Shown here piece by piece: positions 50,501 through 58,974 of a stretch of 64,000 nucleotides of DNA. The DNA is from Arenicola marina. Taxonomy: Eukaryota > Annelida > Polychaeta > Arenicolidae. A model generated the notes under the pieces. It did no database searches. It was not told the origin of the DNA and worked only from the letters and a program-made list of their open reading frames with translations. A program made the translations under genes and the position numbers. Positions within the stretch are counted from its first letter, which is position 1, and each line of letters opens with the position of its first letter. The stretch covers positions 9,443,961-9,507,960 of the forward strand of contig OZ025258.1 in the NCBI GenBank assembly GCA_964019135.1, given 5' to 3'.

Positions 50501-51063
50501 ATGAACAGCATGACGTAAGCACATTGTGTATGATTAGAAAGGTGCACATGAATCAGTGACGAGGCACACGCCTTTTAACCTGCACATAAAACGTAGAACT
50601 ACGGCACAAAACATGACATCATTTAGCTTGTCATTGTTTGTATAAGTGCGAGGAGAAATCGACATTCCTATTCTTCATATCCCCATGTAACGTGAAAGCG
50701 AATTATTCATCTATTTTACTTAAATTTTCAGACAACTTGTCTTTAAATTAAAATTGATGTTTAAATATTTAAATGTACGCTTGGCAGTGTATTTTATAAA
50801 AAAGTCTGCTTCAAAGTAGTCCATAACATTTACATATTTTCATATTATATGGAAATTAATGCTGCATGGTTTGGCATGAATATTTTGTAATAACTAAGCC
50901 CATAACTGAAGTGTTACGTCAGTGTGACGTCACAGAGGTCACTGACCTGGCCCTCGACAAGGAGAGGGATGGGCAGGAGCACCAGCGGGGTCAGGTAGAT
51001 GACCATCAGACGCCAGTAGCGACACAGCGGGAAGCACCTCGGAGAGATTGCGCAACATGCCAT
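29558..51063 (-). CDS. SLC13: SLC13-family sodium/anion cotransporter (14 exons, complete)
   Basis: Minus-strand exons in order: 51063-50947, 50315-50166, 44585-44470, 43187-43060, 42796-42685, 41023-40811, 40490-40359, 39210-39121, 38823-38713, 38603-38512, 38285-38182, 37889-37728, 36552-36415, 29680-29558. All phases agree; total 595 aa plus TAG, typical for SLC13. Members move sulfate or di/tricarboxylates with Na+ across the plasma membrane. Visible landmarks: [13 protein letters not shown] (TM1), [56 protein letters not shown] (first SNT motif), [51 protein letters not shown] (second motif, here SNS), [17 protein letters not shown], and an external NMT glycosylation sequon near the C-terminus. 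The start is the first ATG of the exon leading into TM1. Substrate (sulfate or citrate/succinate) cannot be decided. Most introns contain minisatellites. Confidence 0.95.
29681..36414. repeat. 28-bp minisatellite filling the last SLC13 intron
   Basis: About 240 units of ATCAATGATCACCCTCTATT plus CTTACCAT. On the gene (minus) strand each unit reads ATTGATATGGTAAGAATAG, nearly the exon 13 end and donor (ATTGACATGGTAAGCATAG). Higher-order blocks are visible, for example a block of about 320 bp near 33345 that recurs near 33650. Short ORFs rich in '[13 protein letters not shown]'-like repeats are artefacts. Confidence 0.97.
36415..36552 (-). CDS. SLC13: SLC13 exon 13 ([12 protein letters not shown] signature)
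   Basis: A phase 0-0 exon encoding [18 protein letters not shown] then [19 protein letters not shown]. It ends ATTGACATG|GTAAGCATAG; this junction is the seed of the 28-bp array. Confidence 0.93.
36775..37727. repeat. 23-bp minisatellite from the SLC13 exon 12 donor
   Basis: About 40 units of GAGGCCATGATTGACTCACC plus AGG. On the gene strand this reads CCTGGTGAGTCAATCATGGC, identical to the real exon end and donor at 37728. The same repeat occurs in the paralogue at 55880-56378. Confidence 0.96.
37728..37889 (-). CDS. SLC13: SLC13 exon 12 (second SNT-type motif)
   Basis: A phase 0-0 exon of 54 codons carrying [11 protein letters not shown] and [17 protein letters not shown]. The donor TCCCTG|GTGAGTCAATCATG is the seed of the 23-bp array that fills the intron. 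Confidence 0.93.
38349..38511. repeat. Three decayed copies of the SLC13 exon 10 end and donor
   Basis: Units of roughly 50-60 bp contain TGTCGACAGTTCGGCAATT-like sequence, GGGAATG, and ATACTCAC (the donor on the minus strand). They abut the true exon 10 end at 38512. Confidence 0.8.
39290..40195. repeat. AT-rich array of about 15-bp units in SLC13 intron 7
   Basis: GATATATTGTTGTGATATAG-type units with GATATAGTGTGGT variants, interrupted by the element at 39700-39838. Several ORFs rich in [12 protein letters not shown] on the minus strand are repeat artefacts. Confidence 0.9.
39700..39838. mobile_element. tRNA-like SINE/MITE inside the AT-rich array
   Basis: It contains CGGCTAGAGGGATCACCCCT, shared with 3741-3834, and a tRNA-like part (AGAGGTAGAGTGGTTGAC, then GTGAGTTCCACTCCCGG). 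It ends CCGCCGTAACA, matching the TGTAACGG ends of the smaller relative. The left edge is unclear. Confidence 0.5.
40500..40672. repeat. Decayed copies of the SLC13 exon 7 start and acceptor
   Basis: TCTAAGGTGATGGGGGACTC and GTGCGACAGGAAGGCAATAT at 40545-40610, then a partial third copy, mirror the real exon 7 start with its acceptor (CTGGCGACAGGAAGGCAATA). The spacing is about 105 bp. Confidence 0.8.
41070..41262. repeat. 45-bp repeat, four copies, beside SLC13 exon 6
   Basis: TGCGACACACGAAGGAGATG then TTTTCACGCGGCAATCTATT recurs at 45-bp spacing within intron 5, next to the exon 6 acceptor but without copying it. Confidence 0.9.
41262..42560. repeat. 19-bp minisatellite in SLC13 intron 5
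   Basis: About 68 units of CTGTACAGTGTGTGGAGGG. On the gene strand the unit contains ACTGTACAG, an acceptor-like CAG, but it does not match the flanking exons. ORFs rich in [20 protein letters not shown] repeats on both strands are artefacts. Confidence 0.95.
43060..43187 (-). CDS. SLC13: SLC13 exon 4 (first SNT substrate motif)
   Basis: This exon encodes [16 protein letters not shown] then [20 protein letters not shown] residues coordinate substrate and Na+ in the family structures. The acceptor is ATTGACAG|GTTGATGC; three imperfect copies of this junction precede it in the intron. The decayed paralogue at 57200-57329 has the same exon. Confidence 0.93.
43188..43375. repeat. Three imperfect copies of the SLC13 exon 4 start and acceptor
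   Basis: Units of about 58 bp contain CACGTGGGTAA, CCCCAGCAT[TC]AAC and CTGTCAACAATAAACACATT. Reversed, this is acceptor TTGACAG followed by the exon 4 start. The paralogue intron has about 27 copies of the same unit. Confidence 0.9.
43390..44400. repeat. 24-bp minisatellite in SLC13 intron 3
   Basis: About 40 degenerate units of ACATTGGACAAGTCACAGTT plus ATTC. I see no match to the flanking splice junctions, unlike most other arrays here. Confidence 0.92.
46485..46744 (-). mobile_element. tRNA-headed SINE with AACC tail, copy 1
   Basis: The minus strand starts GGGCGGGCCGATAGCTCAGT (A-box-like TAGCTCAGTGG), has a B-box-like GATGGTTGAAGCCCC and ends in an AACC tail. CCCACTAG flanks both ends (46477-46484 and 46745-46752). 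It lies in SLC13 intron 2. Confidence 0.85.
46753..46880 (-). mobile_element. SINE, truncated copy 2
   Basis: Only the tail half of the same SINE is present (TTCAGGACGCTTTAACTAC, then CATGTCCCCGGGGGTAACC), directly abutting copy 1. The 5' head is missing, as in a typical 5'-truncated insertion. Confidence 0.75.
47476..47742 (-). mobile_element. SINE, copy 3
   Basis: Same family: CAGGACGCGTTAAAC, CATGTCCCCGGT, TGCGAAGAAAGACATGAG and GCGAGCGCTCTAGCCCGC. It is flanked by near-identical TATATAAACGAATTAGA and TATATAAACCAATTAGA, the probable target duplication. Confidence 0.8.
48019..48273 (+). mobile_element. LINE reverse-transcriptase fragment (tentative)
   Basis: The frame reads [20 protein letters not shown] then [17 protein letters not shown]. 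This resembles the conserved 'W..(D/N)G..IE.V..YKYLG..F' stretch C-terminal to the catalytic domain in non-LTR retrotransposons. No RT catalytic motif is present, so it is a remnant. Confidence 0.5.
50320..50565. repeat. Two decayed copies of the SLC13 exon 2 start and acceptor
   Basis: CCAGTAAATAACTATGAACA and CAGCATGACGTAAGCACA with CAGTGACGTCATCTCAATG echo the first part of exon 2 and its flank. The copies lie immediately upstream of the real acceptor (50316-50318) on the gene strand. Confidence 0.8.
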
Positions 51064-51959
51064 GATTAGATCTCTGGGAGGTGTATCCGAAGTCCCGACA
51101 GATCCCGATTAACCTTTGACAATCGCTAATTCACAATATATAGCAATAGGTCAGGTGTAGTTTATCCTGATGTTTGAACTAACTGACGATGATGCGGGTA
51201 CGTGGGTCCACGCACTGACAGCAGCTCACGACAAGCTATTGGACGGTATAAGTACTTCCAACAGTCACTGAGGCGACACCAAGAGGCGCAGTGCAAAATA
51301 TCGTTAAAGTCTCCACCTAGGCAGACGCCGTATGCCTACCCCCTCACTCTGTTTTCTCATGCACCTCCTGTTTTTTATGAGGCATGGGGACGGCATTCAG
51401 AGCACACAGTGTGTCACCGGGTAAGAGCCGTCCTGTAGATGGCACACGTGGTGGGCCTACCGTCTCTTGGAGAATTCGTGTTGTACATTTACGGGTTGAT
51501 GTTGTCGCGAGTACGGCTCTAGGTCGGTTGTGTATGAGGCGGCATACGACCATTTGGCATGTTTTACAGATAGTAATATTGTTGTATATATTGCGATCAT
51601 ATTGTTGCATATATTGCGATAATATTGTTGTAAGCTTATATATTTTCATAATATTGTTGTAAGCTTATATATTTCCATAATATTGTTGTAAGCTTATATA
51701 TTTCGATAATACTGATGTATATATTGCGATAGTATTGTTGCAATTAATGCGATAATATTGTTGTAACCTTATATATTTCCATAATATTGTTGTATATATT
51801 GCGACAGTATTGCTAGTACATTGTTGCGTTGGGATATTCTCTCACAGAATTGGTACTCCAGTATGTGTGACAATACAAAGCTGGCACCTGAATATTGCCT
51901 CCATAAAACTCTTTGAAACCCAGAGCGCTACCTAACACTCATACGATTTAAACGTTTGC

Positions 51960-52283
51960 GTACCGTGTACAGCAGATTCCGACGCGCGAACCATAACTTG
52001 ATGATCAAAAAAGGTCGACATTTAAATGTACCCTTGCAAGAGGCTATGATGCATACATTGTCAACGCGTCGGGATGGATGAAGTCGAGTCACAAGCCGAC
52101 TTTTTGTCAAAGTGCGCCTTCTGTGACGACATCCGTGAGATCTACATAAAGAACTACTATTATACGTACCCAACTATGTCTAAATTTGTAGAGCTGATGT
52201 CCACAAACAACGAGCAAATATTGTTTAATTTATGTAAATTTGTTAGCTTGAATCTCCAAAGGATAAATCAGAGAGGTTATTGA
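51960..52283 (+). mobile_element. LINE polymerase C-terminal fragment, frameshifted
   Basis: One frame reads LMIKKGRHLNVPLQEAMM; after a frame change another reads ADFLSKCAFCDDIREIYIKN and then SKFVELMSTNNEQILFNLCKF. The order (I-x-K-G-R-x-x-N-V-P, Cys residues, D-I-R-x-x-Y-I, KF-x-x-LM) fits the C-terminal zinc-knuckle region of CR1/Jockey-like retrotransposons. It is broken by a stop and frameshift. Confidence 0.6.
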
Positions 52284-52959
52284 AGTTCCCCACACTTTTC
52301 AAATCGCCTGAATGTACTGTCATGAATGTGTTTTTATTTTTTGTTTCTGTACCTTGGCTGGAGTAGGGCCTATAGTACGAAAAAATATTACCTTAAGAGA
52401 GCGTGCACTACATTACGAAAGACGCCCTGTTGCGTCGCTTCATGGGAATTAATAGACCATAACATTATAATGACGGATGATTTGCCGTCATATATTAGTA
52501 TGTCCGTTTGTCTCCGTTGGCGTGTGTGTCTGTCTGTCTGTTCGCTCTCTGTAGTTCGCAAAACAAAACATTTCGTCGTATAACTTTACCCATCGAGAGG
52601 TATCTGATATAGCTCGGTCAAGGTCACAGGAATTTTCCCTTAAACATTGGAAGATAGAAGCAATAATCGAGGAAATGATTAATACAGCGACAGTTTTGGG
52701 CTAAACGCTTTGACAAAAATAAACATATTCAGGGGGTTCTGGCAGTGTGCCAATTTGCATCGAAATCGAATAATAATTTTGGTCGGAAAAAATTATCAAA
52801 CTTTAACATGGAACCGTTAACATGGGACTGTATGAGGCAATACAGTGGATGCCACAGCAGGCTCTGCTCACCGTACGCACTCAGCCGTGTCGCAATTCAG
52901 GAGGTCCATTGCGTGTTGTGGAGTATCGCTCAAATCGCTCAAATCCGTGAGTGTGGATC

Positions 52960-53255
52960 GGGATCTGAGGGGTCGAGTCTGGGTCTAAGGGATCAAAGCT
53001 GGATCTGAAGGGTCAAATATATATCTAAGCGGTCAATCAGGATCTGAGGGGTCAAATCTGGATCTGAGAGGTCAATCTGGATCCGAGGGGTCAAATCTGA
53101 ATCTAAGGCGTCAAATCTGGATCTGAGAGGTCAATCTGAATTCGAGGGGTCAAATCTGGATCTAAGGGGCCAAAATCTGGATCTGACGAGTCAAATCTGG
53201 ATCTGACGAGTCAAATCTGGATCTGACGAATCAAATCTGGATCTGAGGGATCCAT
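52960..53255. repeat. About 20-bp tandem repeat (GGATCTGAGGGGTCAAATCT)
   Basis: About 14 imperfect units of GGATCTGAGGGGTCAAATCT with TCTAAGG variants; no adjacent exon is recognised. Confidence 0.85.
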
Positions 53256-55156
53256 CCGGTGTGGGGTGTGTGTGTGGTCCGACAATCCATGATCCTTCTT
53301 CGGCCGCCAGTCAACATCGGCATTTCGGAGGTTACTCGAGTTAATTGCGGCAATTGGTGTGTCATTTTTATGTTCCTGACAATCAATCCCGTGATCCACC
53401 CTCGGCAGCCGGCTTGTGAACAAAAATCATTATGTGACGCAGACGGCACGGACTTCCTGTAACTCTTCGCTCCGAAATAATGTGATTTGTTTTTGACGTG
53501 ACAAGGTTAATTGTTAAGGTCAATGTCATTGTAGTGGAATCAAGAAATAGCTCCAGATTTTAACATTTTCGTCATCCTCTCCCTACGGGTGACGCGGTCT
53601 CGTTAGTTTAGGAATCAGAGGTAATATGATTGAGTCTCGTGAGGCGAGACGCGCCGACAGAGACATAGAGCGTGAAGTACCTTCTGGGTCACCAACAAAA
53701 CAACCTGCTTAACGGGAATAAATGACAGTAAAAAAAAACATCACCCAGCGAGGCGGCCGCAATACTAATACATCCGTGTCGGGACCCCAGTCTGCCCACA
53801 GCAATGTATTAATTACCCCTCCCGGACATCAGTCATCACGCAATGTTCAGAACCTCGTCAGCTAATGTAAAGAAACCTCCAGGGCAGGTAGCAGGCGATG
53901 TTTTATCAGTAGGTAAACGAGCAAAGGCTTGTGTATGTAGGTTTAGATGTAATCTTTGTAGGATGTGGAAAGGGCCACACCACCCAGGCCTCGACAATAA
54001 CATGGAAAATTGTCCACATTCTTATGTTTTATATCTTTTTATTGAATAAATTCTTCCTTGGCCTTGTTGAATTGTTTGAACAACGTACTCTGTGCGCCAA
54101 TATTAACTGAAAAGAACCTTGTAGAAATGTTCATTATTTTTTTGCTTATTTCGTGAGAAAGAGTGCGAAGCGGTGTAAGATAAATAAAACCCTTGCGGAA
54201 TATGTCGGCGGTTAATAGTGAATAGTGTGTTGATATCCATTATTGCTTTCATACAAATTTGAGATAATATTTGTTTTTATCTGTTGATACACTGGAATCA
54301 ATCGTAGCAAGACGATGAACTAGGTTGATGTCATTATCCAACAAGGCTGCAATCAAGCAACAAATGTAGCGCGTGTGATAACATGTGCTTCATTGCTTTA
54401 TTCCCTTTATAAGACAACGTGCCGGTATATTAAAGACAACATATATCTGCAAATATCACATCATGATAATGAATTCCCAGGTTTAAAAACAGAAACGATG
54501 TGGGCATATTTATTTCTAATATCTTCATTAAGTGAAATATTTCTGGTTGAAATAGAATTATATTCACCACATTGTTTGCTTTCTCTCATAAAATATAGAA
54601 ACGCTGAAACAAATTCGTTGTCTAATAATTACTGCACTATACAAAGATGTTACATAACATTTAACGCTACATTGTTGAAATAAAACGGATTGGTTGTTAT
54701 CATGTATGTGTGTGTATTATGTAGAATGTAGAAGTTAAAGACGATCTGTCCTCACGTCATCATTTCTGTAATTGTATAGTGCGACAACAACCAACTGAAA
54801 ATATTAATGTTTAACACGTCTGTTTATATGAGCACATTGTATATAAACCTGTAGATAACAATACAACATTTGAACGTCATTTGTTATTATTTGGGTGAAT
54901 AAATGTTATATTCATCAACTTTAATAACAAGCGCATAGGGAACCCGCGTTGTTTTAACAAACTTGAACTAAATTCGTAAGGGAATCAGCCTGTTTTGGGT
55001 CATATCCCCTGAAGGTCATCGCTCACGGACTCAAGGTCGTGACGTTGCTTCCCCAAGGAATGACGTCAAAGTCGTAGAAGGCGTCTGCCCACGTGTTGGT
55101 TGCTATGGTGACGATGACCACGTACAGGAAATTAAGGAAGAAACCGCCCATGATCT

Positions 55157-55204
55157 GCATATATACACACTGCATATATACACACTGCATATATACACAC
55201 TGCA
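55157..55204. repeat. 15-bp repeat of an acceptor
   Basis: TATATACACACTGCA occurs about three times immediately before the exon 14-like acceptor. On the gene strand each unit ends TATATATGCAG, the same as the true acceptor. Confidence 0.85.
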
Positions 55205-55879
55205 TGTTTGAGGTTCGACAATTTGAACTATTTTTAACATGAAGGAGTACGTTATGCCTGGGTTCGTCCTTCGCAATGCAAGCATGTTACTAGACCTAGG
55301 GTTTGGAATATTTGTCATCAGATACAATTGTATTGTTTCTAAATAATATTTCATGGTAGGTGCGTCTGTTTTATATATATTAGGACATTGTTGCCTATTT
55401 GACTCGACATTAAAATAAATAGTTACATATAATAGCAATTTAATTTATCCACAATGTTATATGTCAATGACCTTTGGAATATTAACATTACAATGATGTG
55501 TTGAATAATCATCTTACCATGTCTTGAATCCTTACAGCCATTTCCATAGTGTTTTGAATATTCATCTTACCATATCTACAACGTGAATCCGCCCATAGGA
55601 TAAGGCAATCGCTTTTGAGAAACAATGGGCTGTTACCCATGCTCAGCGACTGGCGAGCAAACAGTACCGGATGTTAGGCGTGCCATGGAATTATTATACT
55701 AATGCAAACACACTATAAATAACGACCGCAGGGTGAATTTAATTCTGAAAATACACAGGTTATTTTGGAGCCTAAATTACGAATGTGAATGAAATAAAAT
55801 AAAGGCATTCCAAAGTTGCACCACTGATACAATATATATCATGTATTAATATGACACAATGAGATAATATTAGTGGACA

Positions 55880-56378
55880 CCGACAGAGAGGCCATGACCA
55901 TTCAATGACCAGGGAGGCCATGATTCAATGAGCAGGGAGGCTATGGTTCACTGACCAGGGAGGTCATGATTCACTGGCCAAGGAGGTCATGATTTACTGA
56001 CCAGTGAGGCCATGATTCACTGGCCAAGATTCATTAACCAAGAGGTCATTATTCACTGACCAAGCAAGCCATGATTGACTGGCCAGGCAGGCCATGATTG
56101 ACTCATCAGGGGTACCATGCTTGACTCATCAGGGAGGCCATGATTGACTCAGCAGGGAGGCCATGATTGACTCACAAGAGAGGCCATAATTGACTCACCA
56201 GGGAAGTCATGATTGACTCACCAGGGAGGCCATTATTCTCTTACAAAGGAGGTCACGATTGACCCACAAGGGAGCGCCTGATTGACTCACTTGGGAGGCC
56301 ATGATTGATCAGTGTAGCCATGATTCCCTTACAAAGGAGGCCATGATTGACTCACCAGGGAGGCCATGACTGACTCAC
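55880..56378. repeat. 23-bp minisatellite, paralogous to 36775-37727
   Basis: About 21 units of GAGGCCATGATTGACTCACC plus AGG, more divergent than in the intact gene, abutting the truncated exon 12-like piece. Confidence 0.93.
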
Positions 56379-57029
56379 TAGAGCTGCTCGGCCATCCACG
56401 CCGGCAACCCGGACTTCTGGCAGGGACGAGACACACTCTCTTCGGGACCACCGCACAAACAATAGTCGCTTAAAGTATCATGCAGTTAACTGGTCGTTGG
56501 CTTCTGGTTCTTCAGTAATTCCCGGGTAATTACTGATATATAAAACACTTTGTGCGCGTTTGTTATTACAGTAACCCACTTTAGACATACACGTTGCAAA
56601 ATTACAGCAGTAGACTTTAGTTTAAGACATCGATCTAGTAAAACCTGTGTGGGAAACTTGTGAATTCGTGATATCGGATTATTATTTGGAGCATTTGTTG
56701 TGGAACTTTGTAGAACTGTTCTGCTATATTCAAGGTTCATGGACATTGCGTTTTAAAAGATTTAATCAAAGAATTAATTAAAGATTGGTATAATCTTTAT
56801 TTTTAAACGCTTACCGCCACTTACCATTTCATATTTAATGTAATGCGCAATACCACCCAAGTTGGATGTTTGATATCATTTTCATGTTACCTGATAAAGC
56901 TCTGCTGACTCACATCGCTGCCGGCGGCCAGGGCGAACCCGCCCCTAGCAGGAGAATGATACCCCATGGCAGCTTGGTGCGCACGGTGTCCCAGTCGAGC
57001 AGGGTGTCGGCTCGCTCTGGGTAAAACAC

Positions 57030-57112
57030 GTAACCCACACACACAGTCAGCGTGGTGCGCACGGTGTCCCAGTCGAGCAGGGTGTCAGCTCGCTCTGAGT
57101 AACACACGTCAC
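57030..57112. repeat. Tandem partial copy of the exon 11-like acceptor and start
   Basis: GTGGTGCGCACGGTGTCCCA then GTCGAGCAGGGTGTCAGCTC plus a CTGAGTAACACACG acceptor region repeats the sequence at 56971-57030. Confidence 0.85.
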
Positions 57113-57329
57113 AGTAAGAAGAGATGAGATAACGAAATGCATGCCACGTTATATAATCTTTGGTGACCGACGCAAGTGGTTCGGTGGACGATGTTGTACT
57201 TTTTTCTGTCGCGCTTCCTCCAGACTGCAGAGTATTACTTCCGTGATTTGTAGCATTAAGGCTGTAGTCGCCGTGTTACTGATCCACATGGACAGGAACC
57301 ACGTGAGTAACATGAACCCCAGCATCAAC

Positions 57330-58895
57330 CTGTCAACAATAAACACATTACAACAACCACGTGGGTAACATAAACACCAGCATCAACCTGTCAACAATAA
57401 GCACATTACAACAACCACGTGGGTAACATAAACACCAGCATCAACCTGTCAACAATAAACACATTACAACAACCACGTGGGTAACATAAACACCAGCATC
57501 AACCTGTCAACAATAAACACATTACAACAACCACGTGGGTAACATAAACACCAGCATCAACCTGTCAACAATAAACACATTACAACAACCACGTGGGTAA
57601 CATGAACACCAGCATCAACCTGTCAACAATAAACACATTACAACAACGACGTGGATAACATAAACACCAGCATCAACCTGTCAACAATAAACACATTACA
57701 ACAACCACGTGGGTAACATAAACCCCAGCATCAACCTGTCAACAATAAACACATTACAACAACCACGTGGGTAACATAAACACCAGCATCAACCTGTCAA
57801 CAATAAACACATTACAACAACCACGTGGGTAACATAAACACCAGCATCAACCTGTCAACAATAAACACATTACAACAACCACGTGGGTAACATAAACACC
57901 AGCATCAACCTGTCAACAATAAACACATTGCAACAACCACGTGGGTAACATAAACCCCAGCATCAACCTGTCAACAATAAACACATTACAACAACGACGT
58001 GGATAACATAAACACCAGCATCAACCTGTCAACAATAAACACATTACAACAACCACGTGGGTAACATAAACCCCAGCATCAACCTGTCAACAATAAACAC
58101 ATTACAACAACCACGTGGGTAACATAAACACCAGCATCAACCTGTCAACAATAAACACATTACAACAACCACGTGGGTAACATAAACACCAGCATCAACC
58201 TGTCAACAATAAACACATTGCAACAACCACGTGGGTAACATAAACACCAGCATCAACCTGTCAACAATAAACACATTACAACAACCACGTGGGTGACATA
58301 AACCCTAGCATCAACCTGTCAACAATAAACATATTACAACAACAACGTGGGTAACATAAACACCAGCATCAACCTGTCAACAATAAACACATTACAACAA
58401 CCACGTGGGTAACATAAACACCAGCATCAACCTGTCAACAATAAACACATTACAACAACCACGTGGGTAACATAAACACCAGCATCAACCTGTCAACAAT
58501 AAACACATTGCAACAACCACGTGGGTAACATAAACACCAGCATCAACCTGTCAACAATAAACACATTATAACAACCACGTGGGTGACATAAACCCTAGCA
58601 TCAACCTGTCAACAATAAACACATTACAACAACCACGTGGGTAACATAAACCCCAGCATCAACCTGTCAACAATAAACACATTACAACAACCACGTGGGT
58701 GACATAAACCCTAGCATCAACCTGTCAACAATAAACATATTACAACAACAACGTGGGCAACATGAACCTCAGCATCAACCTGTCAACATTAAAAACATTA
58801 CAACAACCACGTGGGCAATATCAACCCCAGCATCAACCTGTCAACAATAAATACATTACAGAAACCACGTGGGTAACATAAACCCCAGCACAAGA
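57330..58895. repeat. 58-bp minisatellite from the SLC13 exon 4 acceptor
   Basis: About 27 units of ACAACCACGTGGGTAACATA, ACACCAGCATCAACCTGTCA and ACAATAAACACATT. On the gene strand each has TTGTTGACAG|GTTGATGCTG, the acceptor and exon start of the adjacent exon 4-like piece. Unit variants recur in runs, indicating multi-unit duplication. Confidence 0.97.
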
Positions 58896-58974
58896 ATCGA
58901 GGTTTCATGGGTTTTAATGTCAGCCTTTAAATAAAAAAGAACTATCAACACGTATCATCGTTCATGTTGGACTT

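Larger units (their letters stand above)
51064..55022. other. Intergenic region upstream of the SLC13 gene
   Basis: No gene seen. It should include the SLC13 promoter (right of 51063). It holds repeats of AATATTGTTGTAAGCTTATA at 51570-51810, a LINE fragment at 51960-52283 and a roughly 20-bp array at 52960-53255. Confidence 0.45.
55023..57329 (-). pseudogene. SLC13: Decayed second SLC13 gene (exons 4, 11, 12 and 14 only)
   Basis: Minus-strand pieces match the intact gene in order. Exon 4-like 57329-57200 has [16 protein letters not shown] and SNTATTA, and is 130 bp instead of 128. Exon 11-like 57016-56914 is 103 bp instead of 104: one base is lost in the GGGFALA coding stretch, shifting the frame. 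Exon 12-like 56416-56379 is only 38 bp, having lost about 124 bp including the second SNT motif. Exon 14-like 55154-55023 is open and encodes GGFFLNFLYVVIVTIATNTW with an NVT sequon before TGA. Exons 5-10 and 13 are absent and 1-3 are not seen to the right. It cannot encode a full transporter. It shares the intron arrays of the intact gene, so it arose by DNA duplication, not retrocopying. Confidence 0.88.
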
